NCBI RefSeq assembly: GCF_900100785.1
Contig: NZ_FNCP01000016.1
Coordinates: 49,275 to 113,274 of the forward strand
Direction: 5' to 3'
DNA length: 64,000 nt
DNA from: Desulfosporosinus hippei DSM 8344
Lineage (GTDB): Bacteria > Bacillota > Desulfitobacteriia > Desulfitobacteriales > Desulfitobacteriaceae
Shown here: piece after piece, positions 52,592 through 61,753 of the stretch
How positions within the stretch are numbered: position 1 is the stretch's first letter
How the letters are laid out: each line of letters starts with the position of its first letter
Position numbers and translations under genes: made by a program
Notes under the pieces: generated by a model
What the model was told of the DNA's origin: nothing
The model's database searches: none
Seen by the model: the letters and a program-made list of their open reading frames with translations, nothing else

Positions 52592-53488
52592 ATGAGTGAT
52601 TTGCTCAAAGAGCGTACGCCGCTTGTGATCGCGGCAGAAATTAACACGATTAGACACCAGGCTGGGAAAATCATTCTTACCAGTGCCGTTGAAATCGGCC
52701 GGCGCTTGCAGGAGGCTAAGGACTTGGTTCCTTATGGAGAATGGGGCAAGTGGTTAAAGGAATCGGTCAATTACTCTCAGCGGACGGCAGATAGGCTAAT
52801 GCAGCTCTGGGAAGAGTACGGGACGAAACTGCTCACCTCTCCCGCCAGTGACAGCTTGTCAGATTCGTCACTGGTGACGAATCTGACTTACACCCAGGCG
52901 CTGATCCTCTTGGGGATCCCGGAAGAGGAGAGGGAGGAGTTTATCGCCAAGCATGATGTGGAGAGCATGACCAACTTGGAATTGCAGCAGGCAGTCAAGG
53001 ACAGAGACCAGGCCATTCAGGAGAAAAAAGACCTGCAAAAAGACTTGGATCTGAAAAGCAGCGAACTCGCCCAATTAACCACTCAGGCCCAAAGCCTGGA
53101 GCAACAGATGAACGACTACAAGTCAAAATACACCGCCGAGCAGGAAAAAGTCACGTTAAAGGCCAAAGAGTTGGAGACAGTCAAAGAAGAGCTCCCCTCC
53201 ACCAGTAAAATTACCGAACTGGAAAAGAAGCTCAAAGACACGGAAACAATATCTTCCGTCAAAACCCTTGAAGCAAAGTTTTCCATTCACCGGGATAACA
53301 TGCTCAATGCCTACAATGAGCTCCTGAAAGTACTCACCGCCTTAGACAGAACGGATCGGGAAGTGAAGGAAAAATACAGGGAAAATGTGAGCACGATTCT
53401 GGAAAACATGGGAAAGATGGCGAAAGAATGGCCACCGACCATTCAGACCAATTTAGCGATTAATTCGAACCAGTCCAAGGGGAAATAA
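52592..53488 (+). CDS. DUF3102-family protein with long coiled coil
   Basis: ATG 52592 is chosen because family homology begins there ('LLKERTPLVIAAEINTIRHQ'); the frame is open further upstream without a good start. Residues 1-110 form the DUF3102 domain ('EIGRRLQEAKDLVPYGEWGK', 'SVNYSQRTADRLMQLWEEYG'), common on plasmids and conjugative elements of Firmicutes. Residues about 140-255 are a strongly charged coiled coil rich in Lys, Glu and Gln. A role in element maintenance is suggested only by family distribution. Confidence 0.78.
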   Translation: MSDLLKERTPLVIAAEINTIRHQAGKIILTSAVEIGRRLQEAKDLVPYGEWGKWLKESVNYSQRTADRLMQLWEEYGTKLLTSPASDSLSDSSLVTNLTYTQALILLGIPEEEREEFIAKHDVESMTNLELQQAVKDRDQAIQEKKDLQKDLDLKSSELAQLTTQAQSLEQQMNDYKSKYTAEQEKVTLKAKELETVKEELPSTSKITELEKKLKDTETISSVKTLEAKFSIHRDNMLNAYNELLKVLTALDRTDREVKEKYRENVSTILENMGKMAKEWPPTIQTNLAINSNQSKGK

Positions 53489-53541
53489 ATCCTGCGGCTA
53501 CAACAACAATTTCGCCCATTGGTTCCGGGTGCAGGCCATGA

Positions 53542-53591
53542 AAGAAACGGAATAGACCCCCTCTCTCAAAGATTCGGTCTATTCCGTTCTT
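53542..53591 (+). terminator. Terminator after the DUF3102 gene
   Basis: GAAACGGAATAGACC pairs with GGTCTATTCCGTTC around a 17-nt loop, followed by TTTT. Confidence 0.7.
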
Positions 53592-53939
53592 TTGAGGCCG
53601 CAGCTCTTTAAGAATGCATCGTATTGCCTATCCAGATTATGGGGTTGTGGAGAATCTTAACAACTACAAATTGGTGGGTTTCAGCTGTTATTTCAATCGG
53701 TGTATCACTGCTACTTGCTTTTCAAGCAGATGCATCTCAAACTGCTGGTTTTATAATTCCAACGGCAATTATTTTATTGAGCAACACAAATAACAACTTT
53801 TTTCCCTATAGTGTTTTGGGAGTGTTTTCTCTAATGAGAAAAATCACTCTCTCTTTTTAATCATTCCTTGTTAATTCTTTGTCTCGTGTTATACTTAAAG
53901 AAAATAAGAAGAATTGCAGAAGACGAAAGGAGAAAGGAT

Positions 53940-54356
53940 ATGCTTTGGAAAGAAAAGTATATGGTGGGAGTTCCCCAGATTGATCAGCAGCATGAAGAGC
54001 TGTTTTCCCGGGTTACCGCGTTTGTAGAAACTCTGCGTTCCGATAAGCCCTGGGAGCAAAAGCTTGAAAAAGTCAGTGAAACGTTAGAATTTATGAAAGG
54101 TTATGTAGTGACCCATTTTGCCGATGAAGAAGCCTATCAGGCGGCAATAGGCTATCCTCATTATCAGGAGCATCAGAAGATTCATCAGAAAATGGTTGCC
54201 TATGTGGTGGCGGTTTCTGATGAGTACGAAAAAGAGGGTTTTAAGGAAGAACTCATGCAGCAATTCGGAGGGAAGCTTATAGCCTGGCTGATCAATCATG
54301 TACTGGCAGATGATCAGAAAATTGCGGAGTATGCCAGAAGTAAGGGGGCTAATTAA
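53940..54356 (+). CDS. Bacteriohemerythrin
   Basis: ATG 53940 follows AAAGGAGAAAGG. The 138-residue protein has the di-iron ligands of the family: 'DQQHEELF' (HxxxE), 'HFADEE', 'HYQEHQKIHQKM' and 'WLINHVLADDQK'. Hemerythrins bind O2 or sense it in anaerobes. It overlaps the start of the CheX-like gene by one base, so the two are coupled, suggesting an oxygen-linked chemotaxis role. Confidence 0.92.
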   Translation: MLWKEKYMVGVPQIDQQHEELFSRVTAFVETLRSDKPWEQKLEKVSETLEFMKGYVVTHFADEEAYQAAIGYPHYQEHQKIHQKMVAYVVAVSDEYEKEGFKEELMQQFGGKLIAWLINHVLADDQKIAEYARSKGAN

Positions 54357-54829
54357 TGAATAGCGAACTTTTAACCTCCTTTTCGGATGCAGCCAATCAG
54401 ACCTTTAAACTGCTCTTGGATCTGGACGTAATCACTGATACTGTTCAGTCCCCGGAAAACAATGATAAGAAGGAATACATAGAAAATATCGATATTGTCA
54501 TACAAATTACAGGGGATCTCAATGGTGAGATAATGTATAGCTTTCCCAAAGATATGACCCTGGAAATGGTGAAAATAATGAGCGGTATGGAGTTCAAGGA
54601 AATCGATGAGTTTGTTAAATCGGCTTTAGGCGAGATCGCTAATATTATTAGCGGCAGTGCTTTGTCGAGTCTGTCCCAAGCCCAATTGATCTGCGATATT
54701 CGTCCTCCTAAGGTTAGCGAAGGCCAGACTTTCCCTGTCAGTGAAGGGTGTTCCCTTTACGGGGCTAAGGTCAAGACGTCTATCGGGGATGTGGGACTGA
54801 ACCTCCGGACAATTCAGTCAGCGGGCTAG
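54356..54829 (+). CDS. CheX-like chemotaxis phosphatase family protein
   Basis: The 157 residues have the CheC/CheX/FliY fold: 'IQITGDLNGEIMYSFPKDMT', then the catalytic-type E-x2-N of 'SALGEIANIISGSALSSLSQ'. This motif dephosphorylates CheY in CheX and CheC. The pairing with a hemerythrin in one operon is unusual but consistent with signalling. The gene ends 26 nt before a short hairpin. Confidence 0.85.
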   Translation: MNSELLTSFSDAANQTFKLLLDLDVITDTVQSPENNDKKEYIENIDIVIQITGDLNGEIMYSFPKDMTLEMVKIMSGMEFKEIDEFVKSALGEIANIISGSALSSLSQAQLICDIRPPKVSEGQTFPVSEGCSLYGAKVKTSIGDVGLNLRTIQSAG

Positions 54830-54855
54830 GCGAACTCCTTATAGATATTGATAAA

Positions 54856-54876
54856 AAGCACCCAAATTGAGTGCTT
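54856..54876. terminator. Short hairpin cut close to the transposon junction
   Basis: AAGCAC pairs with GTGCTT around CCAAATTGA. On the minus strand it is followed by a T run, so it was probably the terminator of a minus-strand gene now separated from it by the transposon. Its right arm runs into the target duplication at 54875-54879. Confidence 0.5.
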
Positions 54877-54879
54877 GTA

Positions 54880-54921
54880 GGGGTAGGGCCAACCAAATAA
54901 CATAAAACCCACGCTAAGACA
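54880..54921 (+). repeat. Left inverted end of the Tn3 transposon
   Basis: Starts GGGGTAGGGCCAAC and ends CACGCTAAGACA. It pairs with the right end over 37 of 42 positions; the inner ACGCTAAG is the typical Tn3-family inner motif. Confidence 0.9.
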
Positions 54922-54933
54922 ATATTTGGTAAT

Positions 54934-54974
54934 AATAAGCCGACTTTTCTGACGCTAAGGAAAGTCGGCTTATT
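54934..54974. terminator. Hairpin just inside the left transposon end
   Basis: AATAAGCCGACTTT pairs with AAAGTCGGCTTATT around a 13-nt loop. It would block transcription entering the transposon. Confidence 0.65.
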
Positions 54975-55128
54975 GTCAATAATGATAGTTTTTGATAATA
55001 AAATAAATAGCTCAAAAAGTTTCTAAATAGTCACTAAAATGGTACTCAAAAATATTTTCAAAATCAAAGTTTCAAAATCTACCCATTATGATAATATGTA
55101 ATTATTACTGAGTTTAGGGGGACGCGTA

Positions 55129-55692
55129 ATGAATCATAGATACGGCTATGCAAGAGTAAGCACCCAGCAACAAGATTTGAGCCGACAATTAGATATGCTT
55201 AAGCAACATCATTGTATTGAAATATTAACTGAAAAAATTTCGGGTACAAGAATGGATCGACCTGAATTATTTCGTTTGAAGGATAAAGTAAGGTCTGGGG
55301 ATACGATCATAATAGAAAGTTTTTCTCGGCTAGGAAGAAGCACAAAAGATTTAATAGAACTTGTAGAATATTTTGAATCTAAGGGCGTCAAATTAATAAG
55401 CCTAAAAGAGAATTTTGATACAAATACGCCACAAGGAAAATTAATGCTTACAGTATTTCAAGCCTTCTCCCAATTTGAACGGGATATTATAGCACAAAGA
55501 ACAAAGGAAGGTTTGGAAAGTGCTAGAGCTAGGGGAAGAAAAGGTGGAAGACCACAAGTTAAGGATAAAAGTATTGAAAAAGCCTTGAAATTATATGATT
55601 CTAAAGAATACAGTATCAGTGAAATAGTTGGGATGACTGGAATAAGCCAGGCAACATTATATCGTTATATCAGAAAAAGGACTGTTAAATAG
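55129..55692 (+). CDS. tnpR: Serine resolvase of the Tn3 transposon
   Basis: The 187-residue protein has catalytic Ser11 in 'GYARVSTQQQDLSRQL', 'SRLGRSTKDLIEL', 'LMLTVFQAFSQFERDII' and a C-terminal helix-turn-helix 'SEIVGMTGISQATLYRYIRK'. It resolves cointegrates. The 150-nt A/T-rich region just upstream (54979-55128) should contain the res site; no subsites can be placed with certainty. It sits 70 nt before tnpA in the same direction. Confidence 0.92.
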   Translation: MNHRYGYARVSTQQQDLSRQLDMLKQHHCIEILTEKISGTRMDRPELFRLKDKVRSGDTIIIESFSRLGRSTKDLIELVEYFESKGVKLISLKENFDTNTPQGKLMLTVFQAFSQFERDIIAQRTKEGLESARARGRKGGRPQVKDKSIEKALKLYDSKEYSISEIVGMTGISQATLYRYIRKRTVK

Positions 55693-55762
55693 TCTAGTGA
55701 TAGTTTTATTCCATTATTACATAAGACTATTGGCTATAAAATATGTGAAAAGGATGAAAATC

Positions 55763-58758
55763 ATGCCTTCAAAACGGGCTAGAGAATTACTTACGCCTGA
55801 GCAACGCTTAGAGTTTATGTCCATACCGGAACGAATTAGCGAGTTCGACCTAGGTAGCTATTACACATTATCCCAACACGATATCGAAATTATAAAGCGC
55901 CATCGTAGAGACCACAATAAGTTGGGATTTGCCTTGCAACTTTGTGTACTACGCTTTCCAGGATGGACCCTTTCAGATGTTCACGACATTCCTGTTAGTG
56001 TATTAGACTATATTGCTAAACAACTAAATATCGACTCCAGAGAAATTCGGCAATATGCAGATCGTGAACAGACTAAACATGAACATCTTGATGAGATTAG
56101 ACGAGAATTTGGATTTCGAAATTTTAGTCTTCATGAATATCGTGTTATATCCCAAAAAGTATTACCTTATGCAATGGAAAACGGAAATGCCATTTATTTA
56201 ATTCAAATGGCCATTGAAGAGTTGCGAAAACAAAAAGTCATATTACCTGCGTTAACGAACGTTGAACGGATGGTAAGGTATGTTAGGCAGCGGGCAGAAG
56301 ATAAAATTTTCATGCAGTTGGTTAATTCTTTAAGCATTGAACAAATGGGGAAACTGGAAAGCACTCTCTCCACAATGCCGGAAAGTAGCAAAACCTATCT
56401 GGCATGGTTGAAGGAAATTCCGGGTACCTATTCACCCGATTCCTTCCTAAAGGTTATAGAAAAACTAGAATACATACGTGATTTAAAACTTCAGGTAGAT
56501 ACAAATGGAATCCATCCAAACCGGCTTCGACAACTTTCCAAAATAGGCGCACGCTATGAACCCCACTCCTTCCGGAGATTTAATGACCCTAAAAAATACG
56601 CAGTTTTGGTGGCCTATCTTCTTGAGCTTATACAGGATTTAACCGATCAAGCCTTTGAGATCCATGATCGCCAGATTATGTCCCTGCTCTCTAAAGGAAG
56701 GAAGGCTCAGGAAGAAATCCAGAAACAGAATGGCAAAACTATTAATGAAAAGGTTGTTCTATTAGCTGATTTAGGAGCTGCCCTCATTAAGGCTCGTACA
56801 GAAGGAATTGATCCGTACGTAGCACTTGAGGCGGTTTTACCTTGGGATCGGCTTGTTGCTTCCGTTGAAGAAGCTAAACAACTAGCCAGGCCAATTGACT
56901 ACGATTATCTCGATCTGCTTGAAAAGAAATTCTATGTACTTCGAAAATATACACCAACCCTGTTAACTTCATTAGAATTCCACTCAACTAAGTCTTCTGA
57001 ATCATTACTAAAGGCTATTGAAACAATAAAGGAAATGAACGAAAACGGTAAGCGCAAGGTTCCTGAAGACGCTCCAATGGAGTTTATTTCTAATCGCTGG
57101 CAAAAACATATCTACGATGATGACGGCAACATAAACCGTCATTATTATGAGATGGCTGTACTAACAGAACTTCGCAACTCTATTCGCTCCGGGGATGTCT
57201 CGATTGTCGGCAGCCGAGAACATAAAGACTTTGAGGAATATCTTTTTTCAAAAGAAGAATGGAACCAGATAACACAAGCCACGACTAAATTAGCAGTAAG
57301 CCTATCTGTAGAAGAATACTTGGAAGAGCGTACCGAATCCTTGCTAAAACGTCTGAAATGGGTAACATCCAACGTAAATGACTTGGAGGGTGTAAATCTT
57401 GAAAATGGAAAGCTTCATATTGACCGTTTAGAGAAGGACACTCCAGATGATGCCAGAGATTTTAGTCTCTCACTTTACGAATTGCTGCCACATATTAAGC
57501 TGACTGATTTACTTATGGAAGTTGCTTATTGGACTGGTTTCCATGAACAGTTCATACACGCTTCTACGAATCGTTCTCCAAGTGAGGAAGAAACGATCAT
57601 TCTGATGGCTACCCTTATGGCCATGGGTACTAATATTGGTCTCACCAAAATGGCAGAATCTACCCCAGGTATCTCTTACCGACAAATGGCCAATGCTGCT
57701 CAATGGCGGCTATACGAGGACGCTATGAACAAGGCACAAGCAGTCCTGGTCAATTTTCATCATAAACTGGCTTTATCATCATATTGGGGAGCCGGTACCA
57801 CATCTTCATCGGATGGAATGCGTGTTCAAATAGGTGTTGATGCCCTTCATGCTGATGCTAATCCTCACTACGGTACCGGAAAAGGGGCAACGATTTACCG
57901 TTTTGTTAGCGACCAATTCTCCAGTTTCTATACCAAAGTGATCAATACGAATGCCAGGGATGCGGTACATGTCATTGATGACTCTTACATCACGAAACTG
58001 ATTTAGTAATTGAAGAACACTACACGGATACTGCAGGTTATACAGACCAGGTTTTCGGACTAACCCACCTATTAGGCTTTCGTTTTGCTCCCCGGTTAAG
58101 AGATTTAGCCGACTCAAAGTTGTATTGTATTGGAAAAGCTAGTGAACATCCTAAACTGGAGAAATTGTTGCGTGGCCAGATCAACATCAAAGTGATAAGA
58201 GAAAATTATGACGATGTACTCAGGCTTGCTCATTCGGTTCGTGAAGGGACAGTGTCTGCATCATTAATTATGGGGAAAATAGGTTCCTATTCTCGGCAGA
58301 ATAGTTTGGCCACGGCACTTCGTGAAATTGGACGTATCGAAAAGACTATATTTATTCTCGATTATATCTCAAGCGAAGCCATGAGGAGGCGTATTAACCG
58401 TGGATTAAATAAAGGGGAAGCTATGAACGCATTGGCTAGAGCTATCTTCTTCGGAAAGTTCGGCGAGCTGCGCGAAAGAGCACTTCAGGACCAACTTCAA
58501 CGGGCTAGTGCGTTAAATATTATTATCAATGCCATCAGTGTATGGAATACAGTTTATTTGGCCAAAGCAGCAGAATTAAAGAAGAGTAAAGGAGAATTAA
58601 AAGAGGAACTGTTAAATCACATTTCTCCTCTTGGATGGGAACATATTAACTTTTTGGGAGAGTATAAGTTTGATATAAAACATACGACCACATTAAAATC
58701 CTTGCGACCTCTTAAATGCGACGACCAAAATAGTTCAGCCGGTTTACCTTTAGAGTAA
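55763..58758 (+). pseudogene. tnpA: Tn3-family transposase tnpA, broken by a one-base frameshift
   Basis: Two frames together make the full protein of about 1000 residues. The first (start ATG 55763, 'SKRARELLTPEQRLEFMSIP') stops at 58004-58006. The second frame continues the same protein ('HHETDLVIEEHYTDTAGYTD', 'RFAPRLRDLADSKLYCIGKA'). The break is at 57980: GATG-ACTCTTA fits GAT-GGA-CTC-TTA with one G lost. The first catalytic Asp region ('QIGVDALHADANPHYG'), the second near the break and the Glu helix ('LNKGEAMNALARAIFFGKFG') are all present. Sequencing error or a programmed shift are alternatives to real decay. Confidence 0.85.
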
Positions 58759-59031
58759 GGAAAACCGGCTTTCTAATGGCATAAAATATCGGCTATTTGG
58801 CATTTCAGTTAACAAGAATGATTCTGTGCGAAATAACAATAATTTAGAAGTTTTAAAGTTGGTATAAATTACATATATTGTTTTCATCAACATCATCTTC
58901 CATATTGCGACATTTTTTTCCACACTCGTTTGCTATACTTATAAATGTGAATTAAGAAAATGTCTTCAGAGCTTATTACTAACTAACGAAGCAAAAAAAC
59001 TGAAGGTGTTTTAGCCCTTACACTAACATAT

Positions 59032-59190
59032 TTGGAATATTTGAAACTACATTATTTTGTTAATATTAATTTATGGTGGGTTACTGCTTTTCTATTTTGG
59101 TATTTATCTTTGGTTTATGTGTTACCGATTCTTAGGATTTTTTCTAGAATCGGTGAAAACGAAAAACTTAATCGTAAAGCACCTATCTAA
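59032..59190 (+). CDS. Possible small single-helix membrane protein, transposon cargo
   Basis: A 52-residue frame from TTG 59032 ends 15 nt before the next gene. It has one strong membrane segment ('LWWVTAFLFWYLSLVYVLPI') and a charged tail ('RIGENEKLNRKAPI'). No strong ribosome site is seen. Length, hydrophobic pattern and tight spacing to the next gene suggest a real small gene, not a certainty. The rest of the 58759-59031 stretch has no gene. Confidence 0.35.
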   Translation: MEYLKLHYFVNINLWWVTAFLFWYLSLVYVLPILRIFSRIGENEKLNRKAPI

Positions 59191-59205
59191 GGAGGAATTC
59201 TTTTT

Positions 59206-59952
59206 ATGTTAAAACAAATTGAAATAGATAAGGTTCCAAAGCCATATAGTAAATCGTTACAATTAAAAAGAGTAAATTTTTTCACAAGTTATTTGAGTTC
59301 TTTCGAAAGAATTTCTCCAATTGATATAATAAAATCAGAAAATACGCTTCAAGTTATTATAACTCTACTTTATAGTTATAATAATTCAGAAACTCCTGCC
59401 ATTATATCCTTTCCAAAAGAATCAACAAATATCGAAATTCTTAATACCCCTTTAGTTCAAATGGTACCCAGTATTTTTAAGTATTATCATTTTATTATTA
59501 ACGAAAATAAAGTTATTGAACTTTATGTAAAAGAATTGCGGGATGAAACCAAAGAAGCTTTTAGGATATTAAAGGATGAAAAAAAAATAGATTCTTGTCT
59601 AGATAAATTAATAAGGAATTCAAATAATAACGACCACGAAACAGTTAATATAAAAGCCTTTCAAATCACTAATATTGAAAGTATAATTGATTCCGAAAAA
59701 ATTGCTAAAGTTTTATACAACAAATTATTTATGTATTTACTTTCACAATCCGTTAGATATAATGGGTATTTTGGTATAAATTTCCCGAATTGGAGTAAGG
59801 AGGAAATAGAAAATGAAAATGATTTTATACTTTTAGCAAGTCTTTTTAATAGGGTTTGCATAATAGGCTCGGGAGAAGAATGGAATAGTACTCATTTAAT
59901 TGTATCTGAACCTCACGAATATATTATTAATTGTATTAATAATAATTCATAA
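59206..59952 (+). CDS. Hypothetical protein, transposon cargo
   Basis: A strong AAGGAGG precedes ATG 59206. The 248-residue soluble protein is rich in Ile, Asn and Lys and strongly A/T-coded compared with the core genome, which marks it as acquired. It shows no recognisable domain; a C-terminal 'RVCIIGSGEEWNSTHLIV' stretch is the only distinctive part. It probably forms an operon with the small membrane frame before it. As the only full-length cargo gene it could be a selfish or protective function. Confidence 0.65.
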   Translation: MLKQIEIDKVPKPYSKSLQLKRVNFFTSYLSSFERISPIDIIKSENTLQVIITLLYSYNNSETPAIISFPKESTNIEILNTPLVQMVPSIFKYYHFIINENKVIELYVKELRDETKEAFRILKDEKKIDSCLDKLIRNSNNNDHETVNIKAFQITNIESIIDSEKIAKVLYNKLFMYLLSQSVRYNGYFGINFPNWSKEEIENENDFILLASLFNRVCIIGSGEEWNSTHLIVSEPHEYIINCINNNS

Positions 59953-60177
59953 AAACCTTAAACTTTATTTCCACCTATCTTAACGGGATGGATATAAGGT
60001 TAGATGATGAAAATCTTGCATAATTGTTCCCGTATATTTTTACAGGATGAATTATTAACAAGAAATAATATTAAGATATTTTAGAAGAAGATGTTAGCGT
60101 GAAAAATACCTTGGATTGAAGTAAAAAAGGACGCACTTAAATATGGCTTTCGAAGGCCAAAAAAATTAAGCTTTAGT

Positions 60178-60858
60178 TTAAGCTACAGAAATATCAGTAG
60201 CTTTTATTAGACCAAGAGAAATCAGAAGTTTTGCTGCTTGTTTAATAGCTTTCTCTTTCTGCTTTTCCACCATTTCTTGCGGCATATCAACTTTATACAG
60301 ATCACTCGTATTGAACTCTTCACCTGTAACAAACATGTGGTATATAGCGGTGAGTATCGTCCTTGCGATAGCGATTATGGTTCTTTTTTTGCCTCTTCTT
60401 TTACTGATGCGCTCATACTTGACTCTGTAGTAAGGTGAATCGTTCGATTTCACGGCTGCATGGGCAACTTGTATCAATGCAGGTTTGAGGTAGACACCAG
60501 CACGTGTTATTCGAACAGATTTTTTCTTACCAGCAGATTCATTGTTGCCAGGCGTTAGTCCCGCCCAGCAGCATAAACGCTTAGAATTGGCAAACTGAGA
60601 CATATCAGTACCAATCTCGGAGATTATGGTGATAGCAGAAGCTCTTTCAACTCCGGGAATGGTTCGAAGAAGTGTAATGGCACTTTCATAAGGGGTTACC
60701 ATCTTATCGAGTTTTTCGTCTAACTCTGTAAGGGAGAACTGGACGAAGTCAAGATGGGAGCGAACCATGACCATGCGCTCTTTTTGTTCCTTGGTCATCT
60801 GGTATCCTTCAATGGATTCCACAACAAGGATACCTATCATTAATTTAAGCCCCCTCAT
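60178..60858 (-). pseudogene. 5'-truncated IS110-family transposase
   Basis: The 226 residues match only the C-terminal half of IS110/IS116 transposases: 'LLRTIPGVERASAITIISEI', 'RLCCWAGLTPGNNESAGKKK', the conserved 'RITRAGVYLKPALIQVAHAA' with the catalytic Ser region, and 'SKRRGKKRTIIAIARTI'. The N-terminal RuvC-like DEDD domain (about 180 residues) is missing. The frame begins inside the hairpin at 60845. It is therefore a fragment inside the Tn3 element and cannot be active. Confidence 0.82.
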
Positions 60859-60891
60859 CCAACTGATATGCTAAGGAACGAGGGGGCTTAA
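60845..60891. terminator. Hairpin at the truncated IS110 edge
   Basis: TTAAGCCCCCTC pairs perfectly with GAGGGGGCTTAA around a 23-nt loop, T-rich on the plus side. It may mark the deletion edge of the IS110 copy. Confidence 0.6.
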
Positions 60892-60984
60892 ATATTTTAG
60901 TTTTCAGTACATGACACTGTTGTGCTTTAAAAGTTAATTGGCCTAATAGTTTAGAGTAAAAAACCAGCTTTTTATATCTGATAT

Positions 60985-61026
60985 CTGTCTTAGCGTGGGT
61001 TTTACGTCATTATGTTGGCCCTACGC
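60985..61026 (-). repeat. Right inverted end of the Tn3 transposon
   Basis: Read on the minus strand it starts GGCGTAGGGCCAAC and ends CACGCTAAGACA, matching the left end; the duplication TTGTA follows at 61027-61031. Confidence 0.9.
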
Positions 61027-61056
61027 CTTGTATAGCAGCCAGCCTTTGTTCCAATG

Positions 61057-61308
61057 TTTATTTATCCGATTTCATTAAATAACCTCCTTGTCCTGATTCT
61101 GCTGCCAGCCTATGGACGGAGAGCCTGGACCCGGGCTTAAAGTCCTGGCTATTCAAGATGAAAACCGCGATTCGGAATAGTCCTGAATTCAGAAGTTCGG
61201 TAATAATGGTGTCCGACTCCTCTGTTTTATTGGCAGACCGGATAACGGCCTGTCTCTTTATCTTATGATGGATTTTTTTCCGGAGGTTAAAGAGGATTAA
61301 AAAAACGG
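61057..61308 (-). pseudogene. Protein-like remnant flanking the transposon
   Basis: The minus strand has an open frame of about 83 residues ending at 61057 ('KIKRQAVIRSANKTEESDTI', 'ITELLNSGLFRIAVFILNSQ', 'SRLSVHRLAAESGQGGYLMK') without any usable start codon. Its composition looks coding. The stop is 25 nt from the transposon, and the minus-strand terminator hairpin now lies on the other side of the element (54856-54876), so the transposon split the gene from its terminator. I do not recognise the family. Confidence 0.35.
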
Positions 61309-61316
61309 AAATTAAA

Positions 61317-61357
61317 CATGTCCCAGGAAACGACAGGTTGTCGGGTCCTGGGACATG
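61317..61357. terminator. Hairpin
   Basis: CATGTCCCAGGA pairs perfectly with TCCTGGGACATG, with an inner CGACA/TGTCG pair, in the decayed region right of the transposon. Confidence 0.55.
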
Positions 61358-61488
61358 CTGTGCCGGTTGTCACCTTAAAGGACGGAGAATCTTCTCAGAA
61401 TCAGGCGGGAATGGGATATTGACTAAGGAAGCAGGCCGGATTCTGGTTTGAATATCGGACACATAAAGGAAATTTGGTCTTGAAAAAT

Positions 61489-61560
61489 TTAACCGCCGAA
61501 CATTTCAATGGCTTCTTTGTGAATAATAAGAATATCGTCAAAACCTAATAGTTCGAAGCA
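61489..61560 (-). pseudogene. C-terminal scrap of an unknown gene, with a hairpin upstream
   Basis: The minus strand reads 'CFELLGFDDILIIHKEAIEM' then 'FGG' and a stop. It looks like a protein C-terminus, but the preceding sequence is occupied by a perfect 12-bp hairpin (GTCCGAAATTGG/CCAATTTCGGAC, 61562-61595). Only this end remains. The family is not recognised. The rest of 61358-61753 shows no gene. Confidence 0.3.
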
Positions 61561-61753
61561 TGTCCGAAATTGGTCCACGCGGGCCAATTTCGGACAGACT
61601 ATTGATATCTAAGGTCCGATGACTTTCCTCGGACATTGCTTGAAGATTTAGGTCAGTATCTCGCAATTAGTTTCAAGAAACTAAAAAACCTTGCAGAATA
61701 TAAGGCTACATCCAAAGAGTTTTGTCTAAAAATCGATAAGGGGAGGGGTAAAG

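Larger units (their letters stand above)
54880..61026. mobile_element. Tn3-family transposon with intact ends and 5-bp target duplication
   Basis: The element has 42-nt inverted ends (54880-54921 and 60985-61026; 37 of 42 positions match) that begin GG(G/C)GTAGGGCC and finish CACGCTAAGACA. The 5-nt duplication TTGTA flanks it exactly (54875-54879 and 61027-61031), as Tn3 elements make. It carries a serine resolvase, a Tn3 transposase broken by a frameshift, an unknown cargo pair and a 5'-truncated IS110 gene. With tnpA broken, movement would need a transposase in trans. Confidence 0.9.

Noticed and set aside
53624..53860. A 78-codon frame with two hydrophobic segments before the hemerythrin gene
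   Set aside because: It has no ribosome site near its TTG or at the internal ATG 53639, and it begins right after a terminator. It may be a fragment, but it cannot be supported as a gene.
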